A DNA stretch of 64,000 nucleotides from JACWAE01 sp963847595 (GCA_963847595.1 CAWKAJ010000001.1:434001-498000); one strand, 5' to 3'; numbered from the stretch's first letter, positions 51,076 through 60,121 are shown. The notes: generated by a model not told the origin, from the letters alone. Made by a program: numbers and translations.

Positions 51076-52341
51076 TCAAGCTGCGCCCGTCAATCCAAAA
51101 GTCATGCCTTGGGGAACAACTACTACCCCGGACTCTGATATTGTACAGCCTCTCCGCTTATCTGCCTCATGGTCATAGCCGATAGAGGCGCCAGCCTGGA
51201 TTCTGGATTCCTTGTCGACGATCGCTCGCCTTATCCTCGCCCCAGGCTCGATGCTAACGTCATCAAATATGATCGATTTCTCCACCAGAGCGTCTCTCTC
51301 AACAACCACACCTGGAGATAGAATAGAACCCCAGACCGTACCGCCGCTGATGATACAGCCATCACACACCAGAGAATCCGACGCACTTCCTCCCAGAACG
51401 CACTTGGTTGGAGGGCGCGGCTTCTGATATGACCTGAATGGCCATCTCTCTCCGTAGAGATTGAAGATCGGGTCCACACCTACAAGGTCCATGCTGGCTT
51501 CGTAATAAGAATCGATATTGCCCACATCCCTCCAGTAGGAGGAATCTCGAGTTCTATTGAGCAGGACTTTATTTCTTTTACCTTCCTTCACTTCGATCAC
51601 GAAATCCTCTATCATGTTCTCGTTCTCGTAGTCGTAAACAAAGATTCTATATCCCTTACTGGTCATTCTGGGAATGACCTCTTTGCCGAAGTCGTCTTCT
51701 GTTCCTTGCAGGGCCTCTCTTAAAGCACTCATCTTAAAGATGTAGACACCCATTGATGCAAGGACATGGTCTGGCGAATCTGTAACCGTCTTTGGCTTAG
51801 CAGGCTTCTCCTCGAACTTGACTAGCCTAAGATTCCCATCCACTGCCAATACACCGAGTTTTAAGGCAGCTTGCTCCTTTTTCACCCTGATGCCGCATAT
51901 GGTCAGCCCTGCGTCCTTCCTTTTGTGATAGGCCAGCATCTGGCGGTAGTCCATCTTGTACAGGTGATCACCGGAGAGAATCAAAATATTTTCAACTTCT
52001 TTTCTTCCAATCAAATCCATGTTCTGCCGTACGGCATCGGCTGTACCACGATACCAATCCGCTCCGTGCTTCTGTTGAGCTGGCACCGTGTATATATATT
52101 CCCCCAGCCCCGAGCTTGAAATACCCCAGCCCTCCTGCACATGGACATTCAATGACCCCGACCTGTACTGTGTGAGCACGAAAATCTTGCGCACCCCTGA
52201 GTTGATGCAATTACTCAACGCGAAATCGATTAGCCGGTATTTGCCCCCGAATGGAAGGGCTGGCTTAGCTCGCTCCCTTGTCAAAGGTTGCAACCTCTCA
52301 CCCGTGTCCCCAGCCATTACTATTGTTTGCAGCTTTTCCAT
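51076..52341 (-). CDS. glgC: Glucose-1-phosphate adenylyltransferase
   Basis: This enzyme makes ADP-glucose for glycogen synthesis. About 421 residues from ATG 52341, which follows AAGGTGG. The N-terminal nucleotidyltransferase has VMAGDTGERLQPLTRERAKP, then ALPFGGKYRLIDFALSNCIN, and FGKEVIPRM. From about residue 300 a left-handed beta-helix follows (VCDGCIISGGTVWGSILSPG, then VVERDALVEKSIIFDDV). The usual AGG-x-G-T/S-RL loop reads AGDTGERL, with Asp for the second Gly. It starts 43 bp after the second sigma gene on the same strand and is probably in that operon. Allosteric regulation could not be read from sequence. Confidence 0.92.
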   Translation of the reverse strand: MEKLQTIVMAGDTGERLQPLTRERAKPALPFGGKYRLIDFALSNCINSGVRKIFVLTQYRSGSLNVHVQEGWGISSSGLGEYIYTVPAQQKHGADWYRGTADAVRQNMDLIGRKEVENILILSGDHLYKMDYRQMLAYHKRKDAGLTICGIRVKKEQAALKLGVLAVDGNLRLVKFEEKPAKPKTVTDSPDHVLASMGVYIFKMSALREALQGTEDDFGKEVIPRMTSKGYRIFVYDYENENMIEDFVIEVKEGKRNKVLLNRTRDSSYWRDVGNIDSYYEASMDLVGVDPIFNLYGERWPFRSYQKPRPPTKCVLGGSASDSLVCDGCIISGGTVWGSILSPGVVVERDALVEKSIIFDDVSIEPGARIRRAIVDKESRIQAGASIGYDHEADKRRGCTISESGVVVVPQGMTFGLTGAA

Positions 52342-52384
52342 TTCCACTACCACCTTGGGTGCGACAGCACCAGCTAGATCAACT

Positions 52385-53965
52385 TTACTCCAGGTAATCT
52401 TTTAGTTTCTTTGACTTGCTACAGTGACTTAGCTTGCAAAGACCCTCAGCTTCGATCTGACGGATGCGTTCTCTGGTAACACCACCAATTTCCCTGGCGA
52501 CCTCTTGCAGGGTCCGACTGCGTTCGTCTTCTAACCCGAATCTCAGTTGGAGGACGCGACATTCTCTAGGCGTTAGCGTGGCAAGGGCTTCTCCAACCTG
52601 CTTCTTTAAGAAGCTGAGGGTAGCGGCTTCGACTGGAGACATCGATGAGTCGTCTTCGATAAAATCACCGACCACCGCATCTGACTCATCTCCGATTGGC
52701 ATTTGTAGAGAAATTGGCTTCTGCGATATCCGCATAATCTCCCTAACCTTCTTCGGCGAAATCCCCATGCCCCTGGCCATTTCTTTTAAGGTTGGCTCTC
52801 TCCCATATTCCTGACTTAGGCGACGACTAGTTCTGATGAGTTTGTTGATAGTATTCCCCATGTGAGCCGGAATGCGAATAGTTCGGGCTTTGTCAGCTAT
52901 ACTCCTTGTGATCGTCTGCCGGATCCACCAGATGACATAGGTGCTGAATCTACATCCTTTGCGGTAATCGAATTTCTCCACCGACCGAATTAGCCCTATG
53001 TTGCCTTCTTGGATACGATCGAGTAGCGGCACGCCCTGGCTTGTGTACTTCTTGGCGACGCTGATCACAAGGCGAAGGTTGGCTTCTATCAGGTGTTTTC
53101 GTGCTTTGGCTTCTTCTTCCTTTATGCGATCCCAGTGCTCCCGCAGCTTAGGCTCCAGAGCATCGATACTTTTGCGAAAGTCTGTCCGTGAAATCAGCCT
53201 TGAGAGGTCGGAGCGTTTTTCGTCCATGACTTTGACCACCTCAGGCGGAATAATGGCAGCGATTACTGAAAGCTCCCTCAAGGCCTCTTCTGCCTCGTGC
53301 TGGCTTGCCCCGGTCCGCTGAGCCACACCCTTCAATAGGCTCTCGTTGACCTCACCTTCGATCGCTTTCAGTACTTTTCGATCGGAGGTTGTCTTGGACA
53401 CGCTCATCAGCCCCGTGAGCCCAAGCTCCCTCCGCAGGGCAGCAACGAAAGGAGAAAACTTGCCTAGCATTGTTAGCACAGCAATGGTCACGTCTCCAGG
53501 AGAAGGTAATGCACCATATCTGCTGCACCATTCCTCCTCTAGCCGTCTAATGTACTTACCTTCTTCGATCTTTTTCCCCAGTTGCTTCTCCTCTTGGGCG
53601 CTGAGCAGCGAAGTGCCTCCGATGTCACGGAGATACATTATTAGGGGGTCCGTGATGATTTCCTTCGGCTCTGAGTCAGCTTCTTCGATTTGTTCGACCT
53701 CCGCATCCTCTTCCGAAATGTCCCTCTCATCACAGTCCGCTGGGGTCAAAACCACTCCGACAGACGCCTTCGGCTGTCTCTCACCCAGCGAGAAGAACAA
53801 GTCCTTCCGCTCGTTTACCTCCTGCTCGGGTTCGGTGGCGGATGCAGATATATCGACACAGCGCCCTAATCCATCTTCATTGGAAGCGAGAATCACCGAA
53901 CCGTCTGCTAAGCGGTCTCGTTCATCTTTAGGAAGTTGTTGTAATTGTTTTCCTCTGGGTCTCAT
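52385..53965 (-). CDS. Second, diverged sigma-70 paralog
   Basis: This 526-residue protein is clearly related to the 48.9-kb RpoD in regions 2, 3 and 4 (NIGLIRSVEKFDYRKGCRFS, then YVIWWIRQTITRSIADKART). Differences from RpoD fall in functional places. LLDLIQEGN is LLDRIQEGN in region 2.1. YATWWIRQAITR is YVIWWIRQTITR in 2.3-2.4. Region 4.2 reads EVAREIGGVTRERIRQIE with one extra Gly in the HTH turn, and the tail has CSKSKKLKDYLE. Its start overlaps the zinc-protein stop (ATGA). Region 1.2 and the N-terminus are shorter and diverged. It may be an alternative sigma in the course of changing promoter preference, or one losing function. Confidence 0.88.
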   Translation of the reverse strand: MRPRGKQLQQLPKDERDRLADGSVILASNEDGLGRCVDISASATEPEQEVNERKDLFFSLGERQPKASVGVVLTPADCDERDISEEDAEVEQIEEADSEPKEIITDPLIMYLRDIGGTSLLSAQEEKQLGKKIEEGKYIRRLEEEWCSRYGALPSPGDVTIAVLTMLGKFSPFVAALRRELGLTGLMSVSKTTSDRKVLKAIEGEVNESLLKGVAQRTGASQHEAEEALRELSVIAAIIPPEVVKVMDEKRSDLSRLISRTDFRKSIDALEPKLREHWDRIKEEEAKARKHLIEANLRLVISVAKKYTSQGVPLLDRIQEGNIGLIRSVEKFDYRKGCRFSTYVIWWIRQTITRSIADKARTIRIPAHMGNTINKLIRTSRRLSQEYGREPTLKEMARGMGISPKKVREIMRISQKPISLQMPIGDESDAVVGDFIEDDSSMSPVEAATLSFLKKQVGEALATLTPRECRVLQLRFGLEDERSRTLQEVAREIGGVTRERIRQIEAEGLCKLSHCSKSKKLKDYLE

Positions 53966-54243
53966 GGGTTTTCTTCAAGTAGCTTCCGATTATTAACCAC
54001 TACTCCCCTCTGCACACTTCCAAGGGCAATAGGCCCTTTCTCTGTAGGATGTGAGCCTTGCTCGGTTTCAGCAACCCTGGGAACAAACTCACCACGTATG
54101 GTGACAATCCCAGTGGTGAAGCGGGGTTTGTGGGACTCCACTATATGCTTCTCCCAACACTGGGCGTGGGTGATTGACCCACAAGAGCAGCTGAAAGCTG
54201 TCCTACCTGCGAAAAGCGGATAACCACAGACTCTACAATTCAC
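53962..54243 (-). CDS. Small zinc-binding protein upstream of the sigma paralog
   Basis: The N-terminus of this 93-residue protein has a cysteine set CRVCGYPLFAGRTAFSCSCG, then AQCWEKHI, giving CxxC...CxC...C/H, a RING- or treble-clef-like zinc site at about residues 4-35. The C-terminal half is unstructured or basic. Its TGA overlaps the sigma gene start (ATGA), so it is co-translated with it. It could be an anti-sigma or a sigma-associated factor by position, but no anti-sigma motif is recognised. Confidence 0.6.
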   Translation of the reverse strand: MNCRVCGYPLFAGRTAFSCSCGSITHAQCWEKHIVESHKPRFTTGIVTIRGEFVPRVAETEQGSHPTEKGPIALGSVQRGVVVNNRKLLEENP

Positions 54244-54328
54244 GGCCGATCACCTTCTTCCTATCTATCTCTGCATCGCCAGAAGGCCGATCTTCTACAT
54301 CCGTTTTCACCCCTCGAGCACATAGGAA

Positions 54329-55210
54329 TTACCACCCTCGGGGCGCAAGTAGCTCCTTATCAGGTATCGTCCCTATATCCAGCCCTGCCATGGCTGCCCC
54401 TATTCCCTTGGAGACCTCAGCGATAATCGCCGGGTCTTTATAGTGGGTAGTGGCTCTAACGATGGCTTTCCCCATTGCTTCGGGGTTCGATGATTTGAAA
54501 ATACCGGAGCCGACGAAGACCCCGTCAGCGCCGAGCTGCATCATCAGCGCAGCATCGGCAGGGGTAGCCACACCGCCGGCAGCGAAATTCACCACAGGCA
54601 ATTTCCCCGTTTTGTGCACCTCTTTAACCAACTCATACGGAGCGCCCAGGGCCTTGGCCTCGGCCATCAATTCGTCAACAGGCATATTCTGCAGCTTCCT
54701 GATACCGTCCATCACTGCCCTCATATGCCTCACGGCCTCGACAATGTTCCCCGTCCCCGCCTCACCCTTAGTTCTGATCATGGCCGCTCCCTCACCGATC
54801 CGGCGCAGTGCCTCCCCAAGGTCGCGGCAGCCGCAGACAAAGGGAACCTTGAATTCTTGCTTATTGATGTGATGCTTTTCATCCGCAGGAGTGAGGACCT
54901 CCGACTCATCTATGAAATCGATGCCCAGTGCCTCCAGGATCTGAGCCTCCACAAAGTGCCCGATACGGCATTTGGCCATCACCGGTATACTCACCGCTTT
55001 CATGATAGCCTCTATAATCATGGGGTCAGCCATACGTGCCACACCGCCTGTAGCGCGAATATCCGCAGGAACCCGCTCCAGCGCCATCACCGCACAAGCC
55101 CCAGCCGCCTCAGCTATCTTGGCATGCTCCGCGGTGGTCACATCCATTATCACCCCACCCTTCAACATCTGGGCGAGCCCCGTTTTCACCGTCCATGTAC
55201 CTTTCTCCAT
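54329..55210 (-). CDS. pdxS: Pyridoxal 5'-phosphate synthase lyase subunit PdxS
   Basis: This 293-residue protein builds PLP from ribose 5-phosphate, glyceraldehyde 3-phosphate and ammonia. The barrel carries LKGGVIMDVTTAEHAKIAEA, ALERVPADIRATGGVARMAD, MAKCRIGHFVEAQ, DESEVLTPAD, RTKGEAGTGNIVEAVRHMRA and VNFAAGGVATPADAALMMQL, with the catalytic lysines at usual places. It starts at ATG 55210 behind GGAGGCAGG. The glutaminase PdxT, usually next to pdxS, is not here and must be elsewhere. Upstream is a divergent-free gap and then the FKBP gene on the same strand. Confidence 0.95.
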   Translation of the reverse strand: MEKGTWTVKTGLAQMLKGGVIMDVTTAEHAKIAEAAGACAVMALERVPADIRATGGVARMADPMIIEAIMKAVSIPVMAKCRIGHFVEAQILEALGIDFIDESEVLTPADEKHHINKQEFKVPFVCGCRDLGEALRRIGEGAAMIRTKGEAGTGNIVEAVRHMRAVMDGIRKLQNMPVDELMAEAKALGAPYELVKEVHKTGKLPVVNFAAGGVATPADAALMMQLGADGVFVGSGIFKSSNPEAMGKAIVRATTHYKDPAIIAEVSKGIGAAMAGLDIGTIPDKELLAPRGW

Positions 55211-55328
55211 CCTGCCTCCTTCACCTCCAAAGCCAAAGCCTGGTTATTATGTTATTAGGGGCCGTTGTGGATCTTTGCTCCACTCCTTGGAATTGCCCTT
55301 CAACGCCCTCACGCCAAAGACGCGGCAC

Positions 55329-55757
55329 TCAGCTAAGCTCAACGAGCTCGATATCGAAGATAAGAGCTTTCCCCGCTAGAGGATGGTTGGCGTCCAGCGT
55401 TACGCTTGATTCCGAGACTTCGATCACCTTTGCCGGGAATACCTTGCCATCCTGTTGACAGATGTCAACTTCCAGGCCAACGTACGGCTTAACGTTATCA
55501 GGGAACTCCTTCCGATCTACTGCCACCACCATTTCTTCACGGCGTGGCCCGTATGCTTTATCGGCCATGACCTTGACGGTTCTCGATTCGCCTGGCTTTA
55601 TCCCAACCACTGCTTGTTCAAAGGCCCGCATCAGCATAGACTTCCCGATCTTGAATTGCAGAGGTTTGGACTCGCAAGACCTCTTAAATACCTTACCATC
55701 ACCCAGTCTGCCGGCGTAGTGAATCTTTACAGTATCACCAGGTTTTGCTTGTGCTAT
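55329..55757 (-). CDS. SlyD/FKBP-type peptidyl-prolyl isomerase, probable ATA start
   Basis: The protein begins at ATA 55757, five bases after AAGGAGG, as IAQAKPGDTVKIHYAGRLGD. Close family members begin MAQAKPGDTV, so ATA replaces ATG. Upstream in frame there is no ATG; the only alternative is TTG 55817 without a ribosome site. It has the FKBP core (MRAFEQAVVGIKPGESRTVK) and an insert-in-flap region (EMVVAVDRKEFPDNVKPYVG) like SlyD, but without the His-rich metal tail. It should fold proteins in the cytoplasm. About 142 residues. Confidence 0.8.
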   Translation of the reverse strand: MAQAKPGDTVKIHYAGRLGDGKVFKRSCESKPLQFKIGKSMLMRAFEQAVVGIKPGESRTVKVMADKAYGPRREEMVVAVDRKEFPDNVKPYVGLEVDICQQDGKVFPAKVIEVSESSVTLDANHPLAGKALIFDIELVELS

Positions 55758-55826
55758 TCTCCCCTCCTTCCAGCCAGACAGTTGGAAAATGGAATGCTCC
55801 GTCCCCAATTTACACAACGGAGTCGG

Positions 55827-56024
55827 TCAGCTCTTAGTGCCTGCAACATCATGGTGCACACTGCTGGGTCTGGCGTACCAGGATCTTTGGATGGTGCCCC
55901 ACGAACCGCAAAACTGCTTTCTCGCTGCACACTTCTTGCAAATACCAAAATTCCTCTCATCTAGTAACCAGTGATGGATGCACTCTTTGCCATCGTCATT
56001 GAACTGTCCCCGCTCATTCTCCAT
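55827..56024 (-). CDS. Small CxxC protein, relative of 63.3-kb gene
   Basis: This 65-residue protein starts behind GGGAGGT. HHWLLDERNFGICKKCAARK, then QFCGSWG, carries a single CxxC and later Cys. It resembles HYWILNDKNFGICKNCGAQN at 63320-63508 with the shared core W.L/I....NFGICK.C. The pair may bind zinc as a dimer. Function unknown. It lies below a long gap and above the FKBP gene on the same strand. Confidence 0.5.
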   Translation of the reverse strand: MENERGQFNDDGKECIHHWLLDERNFGICKKCAARKQFCGSWGTIQRSWYARPSSVHHDVAGTKS

Positions 56025-56358
56025 CTCAAACCTCCCTCAGGCAGAATGGATAACTCCTGCCAACAACCTCGACCTATTATCTGCCTTTAACGTGACCTTC
56101 ACCAAAGGCACCACGCCTTGATTGGTTCTTCAAGATTGGCAGCCACGGTGTTGTGGCTATGCGAGGTCCTGGTCAAATCACCTTAGTACCACTTCAAGGG
56201 GAAGCGCTTATGAGCAGTAAAGGCGAAGGGTATGGTGTGATGCAAACAACACGATGCGTCACAAAGAGGAATCGGGCACCATTTCCAACTGCCCGTTATC
56301 CGCAGCCCAACCCACCAAACCGATTTGATAGAGCGGAAGCTAACTACTTCCCTTGTCT
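56025..56358. other. Intergenic, no gene seen
   Basis: Two overlapping long frames of opposite strand cross this area but neither has a recognisable motif or ribosome site. Its right end is the tail side of the 56.4-kb zinc gene. Confidence 0.25.
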
Positions 56359-56670
56359 CTACCGCTTCGATTTTGAGTAGCACTCAGAGCAGTACACCGG
56401 GCGCCCCTCTCGGGGCTCGAAGGGGACCTGCGTGTTCTTGCCGCAAGAGGCACATACAGCTGGATGCATTTCTCTCTGCTGTCTATAGCCTCCGCCTCCA
56501 CCGCCACCATACCCGTCACCTCGCTGTACTTTTCTGGCTTCCCGGCAGTTGGGACAACGCCCGGGCTCATGGGTGAAGCCCTTAGAAGCGAAGAACTCCT
56601 GCTCGGAAGCGCTGAAGGTGAAGCTTGTGCTGCAATCTGAGCAAGTGAGGGTTTTGTCTGTGTAGCTCAT
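56359..56670 (-). CDS. Zinc-ribbon protein with Gly-rich linker
   Basis: This 103-residue protein has four CxxC pairs: TLTCSDCSTSF, RCPNCREAR, VCASCGKN and YCSECYSKSK. The two halves (about 8-47 and 72-102) are two zinc-binding modules joined by a GYGGGGGGGY linker. It matches small zinc-ribbon proteins of the CxxC_CxxC_SSSS type often found beside cold-shock or stress genes. The ribosome site AGGAGG is present. A divergent promoter region with an inverted repeat lies upstream. Confidence 0.75.
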   Translation of the reverse strand: MSYTDKTLTCSDCSTSFTFSASEQEFFASKGFTHEPGRCPNCREARKVQRGDGYGGGGGGGYRQQREMHPAVCASCGKNTQVPFEPREGRPVYCSECYSKSKR

Positions 56671-57269
56671 GGATGACCTCCTTTTTTATGACCTGATTGG
56701 AGTCTGATCATCCATGGCCTGGGGAATACCTGTGCAATAGAACAGGTCGGGGAATAGCAAACTTCTGACAGGTTATCCTACATACTACCACTTAATCGCA
56801 TTTTGTCAAGCGAAGGACTTGACAAACTTAAGGAAAAGTGGTACAACCAGTCCGTTACTTCCCCCAATTTCCACGGACTTCAAAGCATCTTCGAGTTCGT
56901 AATTGCGCTTTGTGCAGTCCGTCAGTCCATCAAAGTACCGAATTAGAGGCGGACACGTTAGAAGTGGCTAGAAGAGCACGGCAGATAACGAGCCCCGGCT
57001 GCCTGGGGCAGATGGCCCAGAAATACTGCAAATATTGCCAGAATACTTGTAATCAAGCAATTTTCGAAGCTGGAAAGGAGGCGCAAGGCACGTCTGCCGG
57101 GTCCCGAGGGCAGGTGGAATGCTCCCTGTCTTCCCGGTCATGTTGTGACGCTGCTGCAAGTTATGTGAACAATAGATGGCGAAAAGAGGGACATATTTCC
57201 AGCAGAGAGTTAAGAAGTGAGAATGACTAACAGACATACATTAAGGAAGGGAAGGAGGACAACAAAAAA
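56671..57269. other. 600-bp region upstream of ftsA
   Basis: No convincing gene. It holds the inverted repeat at 56803-56827 and should contain the ftsA promoter. One plus-strand frame at 56838-57230 has no motif or ribosome site. Confidence 0.35.
56803..56827. promoter_or_regulatory. 9-7-9 inverted repeat with divergent -35 boxes
   Basis: TTTGTCAAG / CTTGACAAA form a perfect 9-bp dyad with a 7-bp loop. Each arm contains TTGACA. Rightwards, TTGACA (56820-56825) has a 17-bp spacer to TACAAC; leftwards, TTGACA is followed after 16 bp by TAGTAT, driving the 56.4-kb gene. This could be an operator over paired promoters. Confidence 0.5.
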
Positions 57270-58535
57270 ATGAAGCAAAGAATAGTGGCAGCTGTAGATG
57301 TAGGCTCATCCAAAATTTGCAGCCTGCTCGCAAATGTCGATGCTGAAGGTTCTATCCAGATAGTCGGCATTGGTGTAACTCCCTCCGCCGGGATACACAA
57401 AGGTTTAGTCGCCGATATCGACCAGGCCAGCGAAGCGATTCGGCAATCTGTAAGAAGAGCCGAGCAGACCAGCGGAGAAAGCATAACCTCTGTCTATCTG
57501 GGGATCAGCGCAAGCAATATTAGTTCCCAGGGCAATCGCGCCTCGGTAAGCGTAGGCAGGAATGCCCGCACCGTCCGCCAGGGTGATGTTGAAAGAGCAT
57601 TAAGAGTAGCACGCGAAATCAACATTCCAGAAGAGAGAAGGCTACTGCACGTGATCCCGACACAGTACACCCTCGATACCCAGATCGGAGTGCAGGACCC
57701 CAAGGGCATGCATGCCTTCAGGATGGACCTGGATACACACATTATTACCATACCGCAGAGTTCTGCCGAGAACATAACCAAATGTGCCCACAAAGCAGGA
57801 CTGACTATCGAGGGACTGGTCCTTCAGTGTTTGGCCAGTGCTCAAGCGGTGCTCCATCCTGACGAGACCGATGCCGGCGTCGTGCTGGCAGACGTTGGTG
57901 CTGGCACTACAGGCATCTCTGCCTACAAGAATGGCAACCTATTGCTCACCGCCGTCCTTCCCGTAGGCGGCAATCAAATCACCAGAGACCTATCCGTTGG
58001 CTTAGGGATACCATTCGAGATGGCGGAACAGCTTAAGAAAGAGCACTGCGACCTGGCAGAAAAGGAGAACCCAGACGAGAAGGAGGAGCCGGCGGTACAG
58101 GTCAACTTCGACGGTGTCGGCAAGATATATAAGAAGGACATCGGTGATATCGTCAAGGCACGTGTAGAGGAGATCATGAAGCTGCTGGTTTCTCAACTGG
58201 TGCAGCAGGTGCAATCTCAGAGCTACCTTGCCTACGTATCCGAATTTCCCGCGGGTCTGGTATTGACCGGGGGCACCGCCAATCTGGGTGGGATAAGGAC
58301 TATTGCCCAGGATATCACTGGTCTCCCCACCCGCGTAGGAATCCCCCCAGCTATGTCCGGACTGGCTGACCAGCTTCACAATGCAGCCTATGCCAGCAGT
58401 GTCGGCATCTTGCTCTGTGGTGGGAAAAATTGGCGGCAGGAACAAAGCTGGATCAGAAGTGAAGCAGGACTAAGGGACAAGGTCGTTGACAGAGTTAAGT
58501 CTGTCAGGCAGCTTGTTCCATGGGGCAAGCCCTAG
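57270..58535 (+). CDS. ftsA: Cell division protein FtsA
   Basis: This 421-residue actin-like ATPase tethers FtsZ to the membrane. Motifs are IVAAVDVGSSKICSLLANVD (phosphate 1), SVYLGISASNISSQGNRASV of the 1C domain, VVLADVGAGTTGISAYKNGN (phosphate 2) and LTGGTANLGGIRTIAQDITG (adenosine). The C-terminal tail RSEAGLRDKVVDRVKSVRQL is amphipathic, fitting the membrane-targeting helix. It starts behind GGAAGGGAAGGAGG. ftsZ follows after 63 bp, the standard pair. The tail is compact compared with long Proteobacterial versions. Confidence 0.93.
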   Translation: MKQRIVAAVDVGSSKICSLLANVDAEGSIQIVGIGVTPSAGIHKGLVADIDQASEAIRQSVRRAEQTSGESITSVYLGISASNISSQGNRASVSVGRNARTVRQGDVERALRVAREINIPEERRLLHVIPTQYTLDTQIGVQDPKGMHAFRMDLDTHIITIPQSSAENITKCAHKAGLTIEGLVLQCLASAQAVLHPDETDAGVVLADVGAGTTGISAYKNGNLLLTAVLPVGGNQITRDLSVGLGIPFEMAEQLKKEHCDLAEKENPDEKEEPAVQVNFDGVGKIYKKDIGDIVKARVEEIMKLLVSQLVQQVQSQSYLAYVSEFPAGLVLTGGTANLGGIRTIAQDITGLPTRVGIPPAMSGLADQLHNAAYASSVGILLCGGKNWRQEQSWIRSEAGLRDKVVDRVKSVRQLVPWGKP

Positions 58536-58598
58536 ACATCTGGACCGGCGTCTCAAAAAGATTAAGAGAAAAGACAGAGATTAAAGGAGGTTAGAAAG

Positions 58599-59765
58599 AT
58601 GGCAGACAGCAACATGGTAAGTACTCCTCCGACTAAGATCAAGGTCTTTGGCATGGGTGGAGGCGGTTGTAATGCGGTGCGCCGCATGGCGAGAGGAAAG
58701 TTAACCGGAGTGGAGCTCTATGCGGTAAATACTGACGCCGTGGCTTTGGCTTACACCACCACGTCCGAGGATAAAATCACCTCAGTCCAAATCGGCCAAA
58801 AAGTAACCAAGGGCATGGGGGCAGGCGGTGACCCCAAGGTCGGCACCATGGCTGCCGAGGAGAGCCGGGAGGAACTGCGCAAAGTTGTGCGCGACGCTGA
58901 TATGGTTTTCATTGCGGCTGGGATGGGTGGAGGGACTGGTACCGGTGCGGCTCCGGTCATGGCAGACGTTGCCAGGGAGGCCGGTGCTCTCACGATCGCC
59001 ATAGTCACCCGCCCGTTCACATTTGAGGGACAGCACCGGCGCGACCAGGCCGAGGAAGGTATCGAGAGATTGGTGCCGGTCTGCGACACCCTCATTACTA
59101 TTCCCAACGACCGCATACTGAATCTCTGCGACCGCAGGACAGCCGCAGATAACGCTTTCAAGCTGGCGGACGACATCCTGTACCAGGGCGTCTCGGCTAT
59201 CTCCTCGGTTATCACCACCCCTGGTGAGATTAACCTGGACTTCGCCGACATAAAAGCAGTGATGAAGGGCATGGGACAAGCGTGGCTGTCTATAGGGACC
59301 GCCACTGGTCAAAATCGGTCTGTAGAGGCCGCAAAAGCCTGTATCACCAGTCCCTTGCTCGATGCCTCGGTAGAAGGTGCGACCGCCATACTGTTCACTG
59401 TCACGGCGGGCATGGACCTGACCTTGGCCGAGATACAAGAGGCTGCCGAGATCATCCGCAAGGCGGCTGATCCAAGTGCCAACATCATCTTCGGCATGAA
59501 CTACGCTCCTGAGATGTCCAACGAAGTCAGGATAACGTTAATTGCGACTGGCTTCAATTCCAAGCCGGGGAAGCTAAACAAGGAAGCCATGGAAAAGGAG
59601 ATGAAGGAGCTACGCAAGTACTTGCTGGATGAGGACCAGATGGATATACCCGCCTTCCTGCGCAATCCCATTCAGAATCGCAGGCAGCAGCTCGTATCTC
59701 GCGCTCAAAACCAGGACTCCCGAGCAGCGACTCCGAACAAGTTCAAGACAGCGCCGAGACCTTAA
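58599..59765 (+). CDS. ftsZ: Cell division protein FtsZ
   Basis: This 388-residue tubulin-like GTPase forms the division ring. The T1 loop is GMGGGGCNAVRRMARG. The tubulin signature is AAGMGGGTGTGAAPVMADVA. NDRILN and T7 NLDFADIKAVMKGMG provide the catalytic Asp. A C-terminal spacer ends in TPNKFKTAPRP; the canonical conserved C-terminal peptide for FtsA binding is not obvious. The ribosome site is AAAGGAGG. A GC hairpin after the stop probably ends the ftsAZ transcript. Confidence 0.95.
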   Translation: MADSNMVSTPPTKIKVFGMGGGGCNAVRRMARGKLTGVELYAVNTDAVALAYTTTSEDKITSVQIGQKVTKGMGAGGDPKVGTMAAEESREELRKVVRDADMVFIAAGMGGGTGTGAAPVMADVAREAGALTIAIVTRPFTFEGQHRRDQAEEGIERLVPVCDTLITIPNDRILNLCDRRTAADNAFKLADDILYQGVSAISSVITTPGEINLDFADIKAVMKGMGQAWLSIGTATGQNRSVEAAKACITSPLLDASVEGATAILFTVTAGMDLTLAEIQEAAEIIRKAADPSANIIFGMNYAPEMSNEVRITLIATGFNSKPGKLNKEAMEKEMKELRKYLLDEDQMDIPAFLRNPIQNRRQQLVSRAQNQDSRAATPNKFKTAPRP

Positions 59766-59781
59766 CAAAACTAGCATGATG

Positions 59782-59814
59782 GGGGGAGGGCACCTTCTCT
59801 CTGGGCCCTCCCCC
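59782..59814 (+). terminator. Terminator after ftsZ
   Basis: GGGGGAGGGC (59782-59791) pairs perfectly with GCCCTCCCCC (59805-59814) around a 13-base loop, 16 bp after the ftsZ stop. There is no T tract, so termination strength is uncertain, and the next gene begins 16 bp later. Confidence 0.55.
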
Positions 59815-59830
59815 TCGGAGGATAGAGAAA

Positions 59831-60043
59831 ATGCAAAGCATAATTTCAGGACGATTAGCCGGCCTCGAAGAGACCAAGGTCAGCATCCAACTCCGCACTG
59901 GCGAAATTAAAATATACCCCCGGAAAGGACTCGATCTCTCCCTTCAATGGGTTTTCGATAACATGGGTCAGCCCGTAGTGTGCATGTTACAGGATGGTTT
60001 CGTGACAGACATTAAGCCCGGGGGACAAAGGATAGCAGTCTAG
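59831..60043 (+). CDS. Small hypothetical protein downstream of ftsZ
   Basis: This 70-residue protein starts at ATG 59831 with CGGAGGA six bases above. The beta-rich pattern (IISGRLAGLEETKVSIQLRT, then KIYPRKGLDL, VVCMLQDGFVTDIKPGG) looks like a small Sm- or SH3-like barrel. No known family. Position after ftsAZ and before the GHKL ATPase may indicate shared regulation; function not assigned. Confidence 0.5.
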   Translation: MQSIISGRLAGLEETKVSIQLRTGEIKIYPRKGLDLSLQWVFDNMGQPVVCMLQDGFVTDIKPGGQRIAV

Positions 60044-60121
60044 TGTTCTAATGTTGTAAGCGGAGCACTTTTTAATAATCAACTACACGTTTTGAACCAA
60101 AAGCTTTAAGAAGGGGGATTC

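Noticed and set aside
55329..55817. TTG 55817 as the FKBP start
   Set aside because: No ribosome site, and it would add a tail not seen in the family; ATA 55757 has a perfect site.
56838..57230. 130-residue plus-strand frame before ftsA
   Set aside because: No motif, no ribosome site and an unusual composition; probably chance in a promoter region.
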